Source of the DNA: Streptomyces sp. TSRI0107
GTDB taxonomy: Bacteria > Actinomycetota > Actinomycetes > Streptomycetales > Streptomycetaceae
Reading direction: 5' to 3'
Assembly (NCBI RefSeq): GCF_001905845.1
Contig: NZ_LIVZ01000007.1
Coordinates: 372,001 to 436,000, forward strand
DNA length: 64,000 bases
How positions within the stretch are numbered: the stretch's first letter is position 1; every line of letters begins with the position of its first letter. Of this stretch, positions 34,201 to 42,369 are shown in pieces. The notes under the pieces were generated by a model that saw only the letters and a program-made list of their open reading frames with translations, did not search any database and was not told the origin of the DNA. The position numbers were made by a program, and so were the translations under genes.

Positions 34201-34903
34201 GATGGCCGGCCTGGTGCTCATGGGCGGCTTCCTGGTGGCCCGCTGGGGCAACGAGCCGTTCGAGCGGATCCGGCCCGGTGAGGTCGCCGCCATGGAGTAC
34301 GTGTACGCGCACGACGATCCGAGCGTGCGGCTGCTGTGGCTGAGCAACGACACCTTCGAGAACGTGACACCGGCGATGCCGTGGGGCGCGCGGGACATGG
34401 AGAAGGTGGAGTACGTGCCGACGCTCGCACCGACCGACCCGGTGCTGGTGTCGGGGCTGGTGAAGGCGCTCAAGGACGCCGGCCCGAACTCGTACCTGAT
34501 GGTCAACCGCAGTCAGGTCACCTATCTGACGATGGACGTCGGGTACGCCACGACCTGGGAGCCGCGGCTGATCCGGAACCTGGACCGGCGCCAGGAGCTG
34601 CGGAAGGTCCTCGTCAACGAGGACGTCACGATGTACGCGCTGAGCGAGCGTCCCGCGGGTCCCGTTCCCGAGCCGGATCCCGGACCGGCGGGGCCGCGGG
34701 TGACCTGGACGCCGTGGTCGGTGGTCGGGGCGCTCGCGGCGGCCGCGCTGATCGTGCTGCTCGCGGCCCGCGAGGTGCTGCGGGTCGCGGCGCGTCCGGG
34801 GGTACGGCAACTGCGCCGCCTCCAGGGCAGCTTCTGGTTCTCGCTGCCCTTGCTGGCGGTGCTGCTGGCCTCGCTGGTGCAGCGGTTCCTGACGATCAAG
34901 TGA
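31196..34903 (+). CDS. Polysaccharide flippase fused to a second large membrane domain
   Basis: 1235 residues, GTG start overlapping the deacetylase. Residues about 25-435 are an oligosaccharide flippase of the MOP/Wzx type, with 12-14 membrane segments (NAYALMLNTGISAVLGLGFWLAAARYY, AYFYITATIGGTVNLLAINM). A hydrophilic Pro/Asp-rich linker of about 130 residues follows. Residues about 565-1040 form another polytopic domain (11 or so segments) with soluble loops such as RWSWPGFFAAAAFVAE and GWVGQDYFSPQGFTYLLYLVF. A soluble region and a final pair of helices end the protein. The second half resembles polymerase- or glycosyltransferase-like membrane proteins, but I do not recognise a named family. 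The fusion implies coupled flipping and polymerisation or transfer. Confidence 0.75.
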   Translation: MSDTTTAAQATTSAGPEQATPGRPGGGQLFRNAYALMLNTGISAVLGLGFWLAAARYYSESAVGQGSAAIAAMKLLAGLTAVTLTGALARFIPVAGRTTGRLIFRTYAGSSLVVALAAGVFLLTLDLWGPSYGFLDGPVNGLGFVVAVIAWNLLTLQDGVLTGLRSALWVPVGNTAFSAVKLGLLVAFAAAVPTTGVFVSWVAAIAVSVLPLGWLVFRRLVPRHVAATEEHARPPSLREVGRFLAGDYTGSLFSLAVVYLVPVIVAAQVSSEDNAYFYITATIGGTVNLLAINMGASLTVEGSHDPGRLAANTRAALRRMARIMLPVCTVLFFGAPWILGVFGAGYADAATPLLRWFAVGAVLRVVMETYFAVLRAQSRTAGLAWLQGLLCALVLGLTLLLLPRMGLTGAGVAEIVSLAVIVAIAAPRLYRTVRALPSGAGRPEVTAPDGDVADPPAREAGAAPAARRRGPGWALDTDTLALGVHVDFDHLERRPDVRPGPGTPPAGIPVAADADVDAPFEPEDEPPHRTEQPEISEKKDVAQPVQLAEAAAPPPAPPAGLRRRLMPTRLGVVLGCLLIAALLLYWVPAARLGEADLDRMGGLGLISVLPAPTLVGAGLLVVVFASLLWLGREHRALLLVTLLATVVSLHALPAVIETEPRFATAWQHLGFLDHIDRTGTAVPDLDARWSWPGFFAAAAFVAEACGVTDFTEVIRWWPTGIQLLYLAPVVLLTRSLRASWRARWTGLWIFVLSGWVGQDYFSPQGFTYLLYLVFVAVLLVWFRAPRVIWTRLRPGEAEVEPANRRQRAVLLLVVIGLFMASVPAHQLTPFVMLGVVTVLVLVGRCELRGLPLLFGVAVVSWIGFMAEPYWSGHFDEMFGGIGGVGGNVSSSVSGRIEGGSSTHKLVLYARVALAGGVLALACWGWWRRREHRYRERALPVLAFVPFLGFGMQSYGGEMALRVFMFALPGAALLAALALFPRTGVTARERDRDRVSLAPLAALMAGLVLMGGFLVARWGNEPFERIRPGEVAAMEYVYAHDDPSVRLLWLSNDTFENVTPAMPWGARDMEKVEYVPTLAPTDPVLVSGLVKALKDAGPNSYLMVNRSQVTYLTMDVGYATTWEPRLIRNLDRRQELRKVLVNEDVTMYALSERPAGPVPEPDPGPAGPRVTWTPWSVVGALAAAALIVLLAAREVLRVAARPGVRQLRRLQGSFWFSLPLLAVLLASLVQRFLTIK

Positions 34904-34936
34904 GAGGTGTGCGGCAGGCGCTGGTGGCCGGCCGCG

Positions 34937-36343
34937 CTAGCGGGTCAGCCACTTCACCTCGTAGGCCTGGAGGCCGACGGTCCGCCCGTCGACCTTCGCG
35001 CTGATCGCCCGGTCGCGGGTGTTGACGACGAGGACCGTGCGGTCGGTGGCGAGGGCGCGGATGCGGCGGTCGGCGGTCAGGTCGTCGTAGGCCGTGCCCG
35101 GCGGGAACGCGGCGGCGAACCGGGAGACGAGGTCGTGCATGGGCAGCTCGCCGCCGCCGCTCGCGGTGCCGGTCGGGGTCCACAGGCAGCCGGGGCACTC
35201 GGGGCCCCGCTCCGCCTCCGGGTTCCAGTAGAAGCCGGAGGAGGCGCCGCCCCGCACCATGGCGATCATCCCGGCGGCCTGGACGGCGACCCGGCGGGTC
35301 TCGGACCAGCCGTGGCGGTCGTCGTTGCCGTCGGCGGGCTCGACGTAGTACTCGGCCCACCACAGCGGCAGTTCGCCGCCGGTGCGTCCGCGCACCCACT
35401 CCCCCACCGCGGTGAACTTGTCGGTGGCGGCGAACTCGTCGGGCAGCAGCTCGTCGTCCCGGGTGTAGCTGGAGCCGTCCACGACGACGAAGTCGGCGCC
35501 CGCCTTGTGCCGGTTCCAGTAGTCGAAGGCGTCCAGGACCCGCTGGTCCACGGCCCCCCAGGGACCCCTGAGGCCGGTCGAGGCGTGCTGCTGGCGGGGA
35601 TCGAGGCTGTCCATGACCAGATAGGGGCCGCCGACCATGATGTCCTCGTCGACGGCCTTCAGCGCCTTGTACACGAGGTTGTACATGCGGGTGTAGCCCT
35701 CGTGGTCCCAGCGGTGCTCGGCGTCGTTCCAGAAGCCCTTGAACTCGTTCCAGACGATGAAGTGCCGTACATCGGGGTAGCGCTTGGCGACGGTCGCGGC
35801 GAGCGCCGCGAAGTCGTCGTAGTGCCCGGGCTCGGGCGCCGTCTCCAGGGCGGCCTGGCTCCAGTCGGTCCGGTCCGCGCCGGCCTCGCCGCCCTTCATC
35901 CAGTCCGGGGCGCAGCACAGGGTGATCACCGGGGTGGCGCCGGAGGCCCGCATGAAGTCGACCCGCAGGTCCAGCGCGTCGAAGTCGTAACGCCCCTTCA
36001 CCGGCTCGGGGTTGTCGGCGCCCCAGCCCATGATGTGCTGGTTCTGCGGCAGCCCGGCGTCCCGGAGCCGGTCCTCGACCCGGGCGACCGCCTCGGGGCT
36101 GCCCTCGTCGGCGCTGAACTGGGTGTGCGTGAAACCCCAGCCGACGTCCGGTCCGGACCGCTGCGGCGGGGTGACGGGCGTGCCGTGCACCTTGTCGCCG
36201 TCGGGCGAGGTGCCCTCGGTGCTCGCGCCGCCGGGCAGCGTGCCGAACAGGGTCACCAGCAGGGCCGCTACGGCCACCGACACGCCGAGCAACGCGGTGA
36301 GCCGCCACCGCCGTGCCCCCGAATCCCACCCATGACGTCCCAT
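34937..36343 (-). CDS. Membrane-anchored glycoside hydrolase, GH39-like (clan A)
   Basis: 468 residues from the ATG at 36343; upstream starts add 39 basic residues. One hydrophobic segment (LTALLGVSVAVAALLVTLFG) at residues 15-35 is a signal anchor. The catalytic domain is a (beta/alpha)8 barrel: acid/base Glu in FIVWNEFKGFW and likely nucleophile Glu in LPLWWAEYYVEP. GWGFTHTQFSADEGS and HIMGWGADNPEPVKGRYDFDALD fit GH39. It converges with the flippase gene and is probably an exported enzyme that trims or releases the polymer made by the neighbouring locus. Substrate unknown. Confidence 0.78.
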   Translation of the reverse strand: MGRHGWDSGARRWRLTALLGVSVAVAALLVTLFGTLPGGASTEGTSPDGDKVHGTPVTPPQRSGPDVGWGFTHTQFSADEGSPEAVARVEDRLRDAGLPQNQHIMGWGADNPEPVKGRYDFDALDLRVDFMRASGATPVITLCCAPDWMKGGEAGADRTDWSQAALETAPEPGHYDDFAALAATVAKRYPDVRHFIVWNEFKGFWNDAEHRWDHEGYTRMYNLVYKALKAVDEDIMVGGPYLVMDSLDPRQQHASTGLRGPWGAVDQRVLDAFDYWNRHKAGADFVVVDGSSYTRDDELLPDEFAATDKFTAVGEWVRGRTGGELPLWWAEYYVEPADGNDDRHGWSETRRVAVQAAGMIAMVRGGASSGFYWNPEAERGPECPGCLWTPTGTASGGGELPMHDLVSRFAAAFPPGTAYDDLTADRRIRALATDRTVLVVNTRDRAISAKVDGRTVGLQAYEVKWLTR

Positions 36344-36518
36344 CGAGGGCAACAGTAGCGGCGGGGGCGGGCGTCGGGGCAGATGTCGTGAAGAAGCAAC
36401 CAAGGAGCGACGAAGGGCGCGGACGGGGCACAGCGGGGCGAGCGGCACGGAAGGCGACACTCCGCGCGCACCTCGGAAACCGGGTGCACGAGACGCCCCG
36501 GTGCCCGATCATGGCGGC

Positions 36519-37613
<1,095 letters not shown>

Positions 37614-37648
37614 TGCTGCGGCTGCCCGTGTAGTGCTTTGATGGGGAT

Positions 37649-38431
37649 ATGCCTCTGTATGTCGGTACGTCGGGGTGGCAGTACAAGGACTGGAAAGGCC
37701 TGCTGTACCCGGCCGACGTGCCCACCCGGCTGTGGCTGGAGGAGTACACACGGCACTTCGCCACCGTCGAGATCAACAACGCCTTCTACCGGCTGCCGAC
37801 GCGCGAGACCTTCGAGGCGTGGCGGGAGCGCGTGCCGCCGGACTTCGTGGTCGCGGTCAAGGCCAGCCGGTATCTGACCCACATCAAGCGTCTGAAGGAC
37901 CCCGAGGAGCCGGTGGAGCGGCTGATGACCCACGCGGCGGGTCTCGCCGATCGGCTGGGCCCCGTCCTGCTCCAGCTGCCGCCGACGCTGAAGGCCGACG
38001 CGAACCTGCTGGACGCGTGCCTGCGCCGGTTCCCGGCGTCGACCAGGGTCGCCGTCGAGCCACGGCACGAGTCGTGGTGGACGCCCGAGGTCCGCGCGGT
38101 GCTGGAGTCCCGCGCCGCCGCCCTGTGCTGGGCGGACGTCCTCTCCCGCCCGGTCACCCCGCTGTGGCGCACCGCGGACTGGGGTTACGTCCGCTTCCAC
38201 CAGGGCCGCGCCCGGCCGTGGCCGCGCTACGGCCGGCAGGCCCTGGAGACCTGGCTGCGGCGTGTCGCGGAGGCGTTCGACGACAGCCGGGACGTGTACA
38301 CGTACTTCAACAACGACCCGGACGGGGCGGCGGTGGCGGACGCGATGGCCTTCGGAAGGCTGGCGGCGTCCAGGGGCCGCACGGTGACGCGGACACCGGC
38401 CGCGCTGTCGGCGACGCAGGTCCACCGGTAG
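37649..38431 (+). CDS. DUF72 family protein
   Basis: 260 residues. It begins MPLYVGTSGWQYKDWKGLLYP, the signature of DUF72 (YecE-like), a TIM-barrel family. Other conserved blocks are VEINNAFYRLP, PPDFVVAVKASRYLTHIKRLKDP, VLLQLPPTLKAD, VAVEPRHESWW and VYTYFNNDPDGAAVADA. No enzymatic activity is established. It lies 35 bases after the AAA gene and its stop is 4 bases from the convergent GntR gene. Confidence 0.9.
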   Translation: MPLYVGTSGWQYKDWKGLLYPADVPTRLWLEEYTRHFATVEINNAFYRLPTRETFEAWRERVPPDFVVAVKASRYLTHIKRLKDPEEPVERLMTHAAGLADRLGPVLLQLPPTLKADANLLDACLRRFPASTRVAVEPRHESWWTPEVRAVLESRAAALCWADVLSRPVTPLWRTADWGYVRFHQGRARPWPRYGRQALETWLRRVAEAFDDSRDVYTYFNNDPDGAAVADAMAFGRLAASRGRTVTRTPAALSATQVHR

Positions 38432-38435
38432 GTTC

Positions 38436-38807
38436 CTACGCCTCGTACGCGGCCCGCACTGCGTCCCGTACGGCGTCCAGCGCGCCCTCCTGGGGAACGC
38501 CCAGGCGCCGGGCCCGCTCCGCGTACGCCCGGGCCGCCGACGCCAGCTCCCGCTCCGCCGCCGAGCCGGCCGCGGCGACGAACGTCCCGTTGCGGCCCCG
38601 GGTCTCGATCACCCCGTCCGTCTCCAGCGCCCGGTACGCCTTGGCGACCGTGTTCGCCGCGAGGCCCAGCGACTCCGCTAGCCCGCGCACCGTCGGCAGC
38701 CGGTAGCCCACCGGCAGCTCCCCCGACCGCGCCTGCGCGGAGATCTGCGCCCGCACCTGCTCGTACGGCGGTACGCCGCTGTCATCGATGCCGATCTTCA
38801 ACGTCAC
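38436..38807 (-). CDS. Short GntR-family regulator (YtrA type)
   Basis: 123 residues from a GTG at 38807; a longer in-frame reading to 38846 is possible. It has only the winged helix (GVPPYEQVRAQISAQARSGELPVGYRLPTVRGLAESLGLAANTVAKAYRALETDGVIETRGRNGTFV) plus a short helical tail, the layout of the YtrA subfamily. Such regulators usually control an adjacent ABC transporter, but none is next to it. It is divergent from the GNAT gene at 38879, with 71 bases between starts. Confidence 0.85.
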   Translation of the reverse strand: MTLKIGIDDSGVPPYEQVRAQISAQARSGELPVGYRLPTVRGLAESLGLAANTVAKAYRALETDGVIETRGRNGTFVAAAGSAAERELASAARAYAERARRLGVPQEGALDAVRDAVRAAYEA

Positions 38808-38878
38808 GGGGCGATTGTCCCGCAGCCCCCGGAAAATGGGAGGCATCCGGCCTTGATCCCCGCGTAGCGTGCGGCCGC

Positions 38879-39811
38879 ATGACCGTCATCGTGCGCGATC
38901 TCCGCCCCGAGGTCCGAGCCGACGCCGAGGCCTTCATCAAGGTCAGGCACCGGGCGCTGCCCTACCTGCTGAGCACCCCGGAGTCCGTGCTGCACCAGCT
39001 GGCCCACACCCACCCCGACGCCCGCTTCCGGCAGTTCGTCGCCGAGCGGGACGGCGAGGTCGTCGGCACGGCCGAGGCCGGCCTCGCCCACGACAGCCCG
39101 GAGCCGGGGCAGGGGTGTCTCAACGTGTACGTCGACCCGGAGCGGACCGGGCACGGCGCCGGCTCGCTGCTGGTGCGCATCGCCGAGGAGCACCTGGCGG
39201 GGGTGGGCGCGACCCGGCTGTTCTCCTGGGTGCTGGACGCCCCCGCGAACCGCGGCTTCGCCGAGCGGCACGGCTACCGGGCCGGCCGCTCCGCGCACTT
39301 CCTCCGCCTGGACCTGGCCGGCGGCACCCTGCCGTCGCCGCAGGGCCCGCCCCCGGGAGTGGAACTGCGCACCGGCGCGGACTACGCGGACGACCCGCGG
39401 CCGGTGTTCGAGCTGGACGCGGCGGCGACCGCGGACGAACCGGGCGACATCACGGCGGAGTTCACCGACTTCGAGGCCTGGGTCGAGGAGACCTGGAACC
39501 ACCCGCTGCTCGACCTGGAGCTCACCTCGGTCGCGGTCGCCGACGGCCGCCCGGCCGCCTTCAGCGCGGCCTACACGGACCCGGCCCGGCGCCGCTACGC
39601 CTCGGCGATGACCGGCACCGCCGCCGCCTTCCGCGGCCGCGGCCTGGCCAAGCTCGCGAAGAACGACTCGCTGCACCGGGCGCGGGCCGCGGGTTACACG
39701 GAGGCGATCACCGGGAACGACGCGGGGAACGACCCGATGCTCGCGATCAACCAATGGTTCGGGTACGAGATCTGCGCCACGGAGGTGCGTTATGTCCGCG
39801 AACTCGGCTGA
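38879..39811 (+). CDS. Tandem GNAT-domain acetyltransferase
   Basis: 310 residues with two GNAT domains. The first has the acetyl-CoA motif YVDPERTGHGAGSLLVRIAEEHL and NRGFAERHGYRAGR; the second has GTAAAFRGRGLAKLAKNDSLHRAR with the last strand around AINQWFGYEICA. Two-domain GNATs of this type include mycothiol synthase, but the spacing and key regions here do not clearly match it, so the substrate is unknown. Its last 20 bases overlap the DUF402 gene, implying co-translation. Confidence 0.87.
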   Translation: MTVIVRDLRPEVRADAEAFIKVRHRALPYLLSTPESVLHQLAHTHPDARFRQFVAERDGEVVGTAEAGLAHDSPEPGQGCLNVYVDPERTGHGAGSLLVRIAEEHLAGVGATRLFSWVLDAPANRGFAERHGYRAGRSAHFLRLDLAGGTLPSPQGPPPGVELRTGADYADDPRPVFELDAAATADEPGDITAEFTDFEAWVEETWNHPLLDLELTSVAVADGRPAAFSAAYTDPARRRYASAMTGTAAAFRGRGLAKLAKNDSLHRARAAGYTEAITGNDAGNDPMLAINQWFGYEICATEVRYVRELG

Positions 39812-40292
39812 CACCGGAAGCCAGGTCGAGGTGGTCCTGGTCAAGGCGGGCCGTACGAAGATCCGTTACGGGGCGCGGCTGCTCGGTGACGACGGCGTCC
39901 GGATCGCGGTCCGGGCCCCCTGGGCGGGTGCCGGGGTCCGTGACTTCGGCTTCGTGCGGTTCGAGCCGGGGGACGTGTTCACCGAGTACTACTGGCGGGA
40001 CCGCTGGTACTCCGTGAAGGAGGTCCGCGCGGCCTCGGGCGCGCTGAAGGGCTGGTACTGCGACATCACCCGGCCGGCGGTACGGTCCGGCGCCGAGGTG
40101 GTGGTCGAGGACCTGGACCTGGACCTGTGGCGTTCCGCCGACGGTGCCGAGGTGCTCCGGCTGGACGAGGACGAGTTCGCCGAGAGCGGCCTCGCGGAGC
40201 GGGACCCGCACGCCGCCGCGGCGGCCGTGGCGGCGCTGGACGAGCTGGAGGCCCTGGCCCGCAAGGAGGGCTTCGACACGCTCCTCGCGTGA
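39792..40292 (+). CDS. DUF402 domain protein
   Basis: 166 residues. The DUF402 core is recognisable from EYYWRDRWYSVKEVR and LKGWYCDITRPAV, with the DLDLDLW strand typical of this beta-barrel family, which includes nucleoside-phosphate phosphatases such as FomD-like proteins. The acidic C-terminus (LDELEALARKEGF) is helical. It overlaps the GNAT gene, and a perfect inverted repeat covers its stop codon. The function is inferred at family level only. Confidence 0.82.
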   Translation: MSANSADTGSQVEVVLVKAGRTKIRYGARLLGDDGVRIAVRAPWAGAGVRDFGFVRFEPGDVFTEYYWRDRWYSVKEVRAASGALKGWYCDITRPAVRSGAEVVVEDLDLDLWRSADGAEVLRLDEDEFAESGLAERDPHAAAAAVAALDELEALARKEGFDTLLA

Positions 40293-40306
40293 CAGCCCGC
40301 TGTCAC
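40289..40306 (+). terminator. Inverted repeat over the DUF402 stop codon
   Basis: GTGACAGC-CC-GCTGTCAC, a perfect 8-bp repeat with a 2-base centre. The layout (8+2+8) matches the repeat at 28264, which also directly follows a gene. Confidence 0.5.
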
Positions 40307-40466
40307 CCGATCACGGTGGTTTACAGACACCGCCGGGGTGACACCCGCCACGGACAACCGAATCGTGACTGCCGCCACAGACAAATCGGGCGGCGATGAG
40401 GAAGTCTCGCCGAACGGGTCCACCTCCGTGAGAACGCGGAACCCGGTGGCCCACGAGGAGGCAGCA

Positions 40467-40601
40467 ATGCGCCGTGTGACCGTGCAGAAGCCCCTGAAGA
40501 AGAGCGACGCCCGCCGGGTGCGTGAGGAGACCGACGAGCGCCCCGCCGGCCGCCCCGAGGTGCGCAAGGACATCGCCCGCACGTGGTGGCCGGACGGCTG
40601 A
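40467..40601 (+). CDS. Small basic protein of unknown function
   Basis: 44 residues beginning MRRVTVQKPLKKSDARRVREETDE, behind a strong CGAGGAGG ribosome site six bases from the ATG at 40467. About a third of the residues are Lys or Arg, with an aromatic end (IARTWWPDG). No family or signal is visible. The 174-base gap before it can hold its own promoter. The strong start and clear ending make it a probable real gene. It may bind nucleic acid or ribosomes, which is only a guess from charge. Confidence 0.6.
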   Translation: MRRVTVQKPLKKSDARRVREETDERPAGRPEVRKDIARTWWPDG

Positions 40602-40626
40602 CCCCTGGCCGGCCCGCCCGCGGGCC

Positions 40627-41082
40627 TCAGGCCCGGTTCAGGAGCTTGCGGTAGTGGACGCGGTCGTACGGCCCGTCCACGCGCCGTTCCACGACCTCGT
40701 ATCCGTACCTCGGGTAGATCTTCTGGTTCTCCCACATCATCGCGTTCGTGTAGAGCCTGATCTCGGGCAGACCCAGCGCGCGTGCGCGCGCGTCCACGAA
40801 CCGCAGCAGCCGCCGCCCCACGCCCCGGCCACGGGCGTCGGGGTGCACGGCGATGCTGTCCAGGAAGAGATGGTCCTCGTACGCGTCCAGGACGACGAGA
40901 CCGGTCACCGGGTCCCCCGTGACGAACACCCGCCCCGCGGCGACGTCCGCCGCGTGGTCCGCCTCCATGGGCTGCGGCACCACGCCGATCCGCGCGACGT
41001 AGGGGTGGTACGCCGCGTCGGTCACGGACTTCACGGACGGTACGTCGGCGGTGACGGCCGGCCGGATCTCCTCGTCGTTCAT
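40627..41082 (-). CDS. GNAT-family N-acetyltransferase
   Basis: 151 residues starting MNDEEIRPAVTADVPSVKSV. The acetyl-CoA site is HPDARGRGVGRRLLRFVDARA, followed by LPEIRLYTNAMMWENQKIYPRYGYEVVERR, which is the standard GNAT end. The ATG at 41082 is chosen over a start at 41136 because family similarity begins there. It stands alone, convergent with the small basic gene. Its substrate is unknown. Confidence 0.9.
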   Translation of the reverse strand: MNDEEIRPAVTADVPSVKSVTDAAYHPYVARIGVVPQPMEADHAADVAAGRVFVTGDPVTGLVVLDAYEDHLFLDSIAVHPDARGRGVGRRLLRFVDARARALGLPEIRLYTNAMMWENQKIYPRYGYEVVERRVDGPYDRVHYRKLLNRA

Positions 41083-41204
41083 GCCCCGAACGGTAGCTAC
41101 CTCAGCGCAGTCTGAGCACTCCCTTAACGGGACCATAAGGATCTCCGTCCGCCGCCCTCAGCAGGCGATTTCGCGGTTTCTTGGGGCTAGCTTCTGATCG
41201 CCCC

Positions 41205-41236
41205 CACGGGATCACACCCGGAATCACACGGGATCA
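41205..41236. promoter_or_regulatory. Direct repeats upstream of the AA10 oxidase gene
   Basis: CACGGGATCA occurs at 41205-41214 and again at 41227-41236, 22 bases apart start to start (two helical turns), ending 33 bases before the ATG. They lie downstream of a possible -10 (TAGCTT, 41188) and so could be a repressor site. They match neither the CebR nor the DasR consensus as I know them. Confidence 0.45.
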
Positions 41237-41269
41237 GAACCGCCCGCAACCGCGTCTAGGAGTTCCCCC

Positions 41270-42310
41270 ATGTCCGCACGCCGCCGCAAGGCCGCCGCCA
41301 CCGTCGCCGCCCTCGGCCTCGGCCCGCTCGCCCTGACCGCCCTGTCCGCGGCCCCCGCGTCCGCGCACGGTTCGATGGGCGACCCGGTCAGCCGGGTCTC
41401 GCAGTGCTACGCCGAGGGCCCGGAGAGCCCGTCCTCGGACGCGTGCAAGGCGGCGGTCGCGGCGGGCGGCACCCAGGCGCTGTACGACTGGAACGGCATC
41501 CGCATCGGCGACGCCGCCGGGCAGCACCAGGCGCGGATCCCGGACGGCAAGCTGTGCAGCGCGAACAACGAGGAGTTCAAGGGCCTCGACCTGGCCCGCG
41601 CCGACTGGCCCGCGACCAGCGTGCGCAGCGGCTCGTACACCTTCAAGTACCGCGTGACCGCCCCGCACAAGGGCACCTTCAAGGTGTATCTGACGAAGCC
41701 GGGTTACGACCCCTCCAAGCCGCTCGCCTGGGACGACCTGGATCTGGCCGATCCCGTGGCCACCGTCACCGACCCGGCCGCGTCGGGCGGGTTCTACACG
41801 TTCTCCGGCACCCTTCCGGAGCGCACCGGCAAGCACCTGCTGTACGCGGTCTGGCAGCGGTCGGACAGCCCGGAGGCGTTCTACTCCTGCTCCGACGTCA
41901 CCTTCGGCGGTGACTCCCCGGCCTCGTCGACCGCTCCGTCCGCCCCCGCCCCGTCCGCCTCGGCTCCCTCCCAGGAGCAGATAGAGGAGGGTGCCGACAA
42001 GTCGACCGTCGAGAACCACGGTCACGGCGACGACGACCCGCACACGACGGCGGAGCCGGCCGCGGCGGACGCCCCGGAGAGCGACACCGCGGCCGGCGAA
42101 GGTGCCGACGCGGAGGGTGACACGGAGGGCGCTTCGGAGGCCAACCAGCCCAAGGCGGCGGGTGCTTCGCAGAACCTCGCGGAGACCGGCGGCGACAGCA
42201 GCACCCCGTACATCGCGGTCGGCGGCGCGGCGGCGCTGGCCCTCGGTGCGGCCGCCCTGTTCGCCTCGGTGCGCCGCAAGGCGGTGACCGGCGGCCGGCA
42301 CGGCCGCTGA
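41270..42310 (+). CDS. AA10 lytic polysaccharide monooxygenase with sortase anchor signal
   Basis: 346 residues. The signal peptide ends ASA, leaving His as the first mature residue (HGSMGDPVSRV), the start of the copper histidine brace. The second His is in FKYRVTAPHKGTFKVYLTK. The domain ends near residue 215 (FYSCSDVTFGG) and belongs to AA10 (chitin or cellulose oxidation). A Ser/Pro and acidic stalk of about 85 residues follows, then LAETGG, a hydrophobic helix (YIAVGGAAALALGAAALFASV) and RRK: the LAxTG signal used by Streptomyces class E sortase. So the enzyme should be wall-anchored rather than free. Confidence 0.9.
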   Translation: MSARRRKAAATVAALGLGPLALTALSAAPASAHGSMGDPVSRVSQCYAEGPESPSSDACKAAVAAGGTQALYDWNGIRIGDAAGQHQARIPDGKLCSANNEEFKGLDLARADWPATSVRSGSYTFKYRVTAPHKGTFKVYLTKPGYDPSKPLAWDDLDLADPVATVTDPAASGGFYTFSGTLPERTGKHLLYAVWQRSDSPEAFYSCSDVTFGGDSPASSTAPSAPAPSASAPSQEQIEEGADKSTVENHGHGDDDPHTTAEPAAADAPESDTAAGEGADAEGDTEGASEANQPKAAGASQNLAETGGDSSTPYIAVGGAAALALGAAALFASVRRKAVTGGRHGR

Positions 42311-42326
42311 GGCGACCGGGACTTCC

Positions 42327-42361
42327 GGGGTCCGGCCGGCGGCTCAGGCCGGCCGGACCCC
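42327..42361. terminator. Bidirectional terminator between oxidase and lipase genes
   Basis: GGGGTCCGGCCGGC and its exact complement enclose a 7-base loop: a perfect 14-bp stem between two convergent genes. Confidence 0.85.
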
Positions 42362-42369
42362 GGCGGCGC

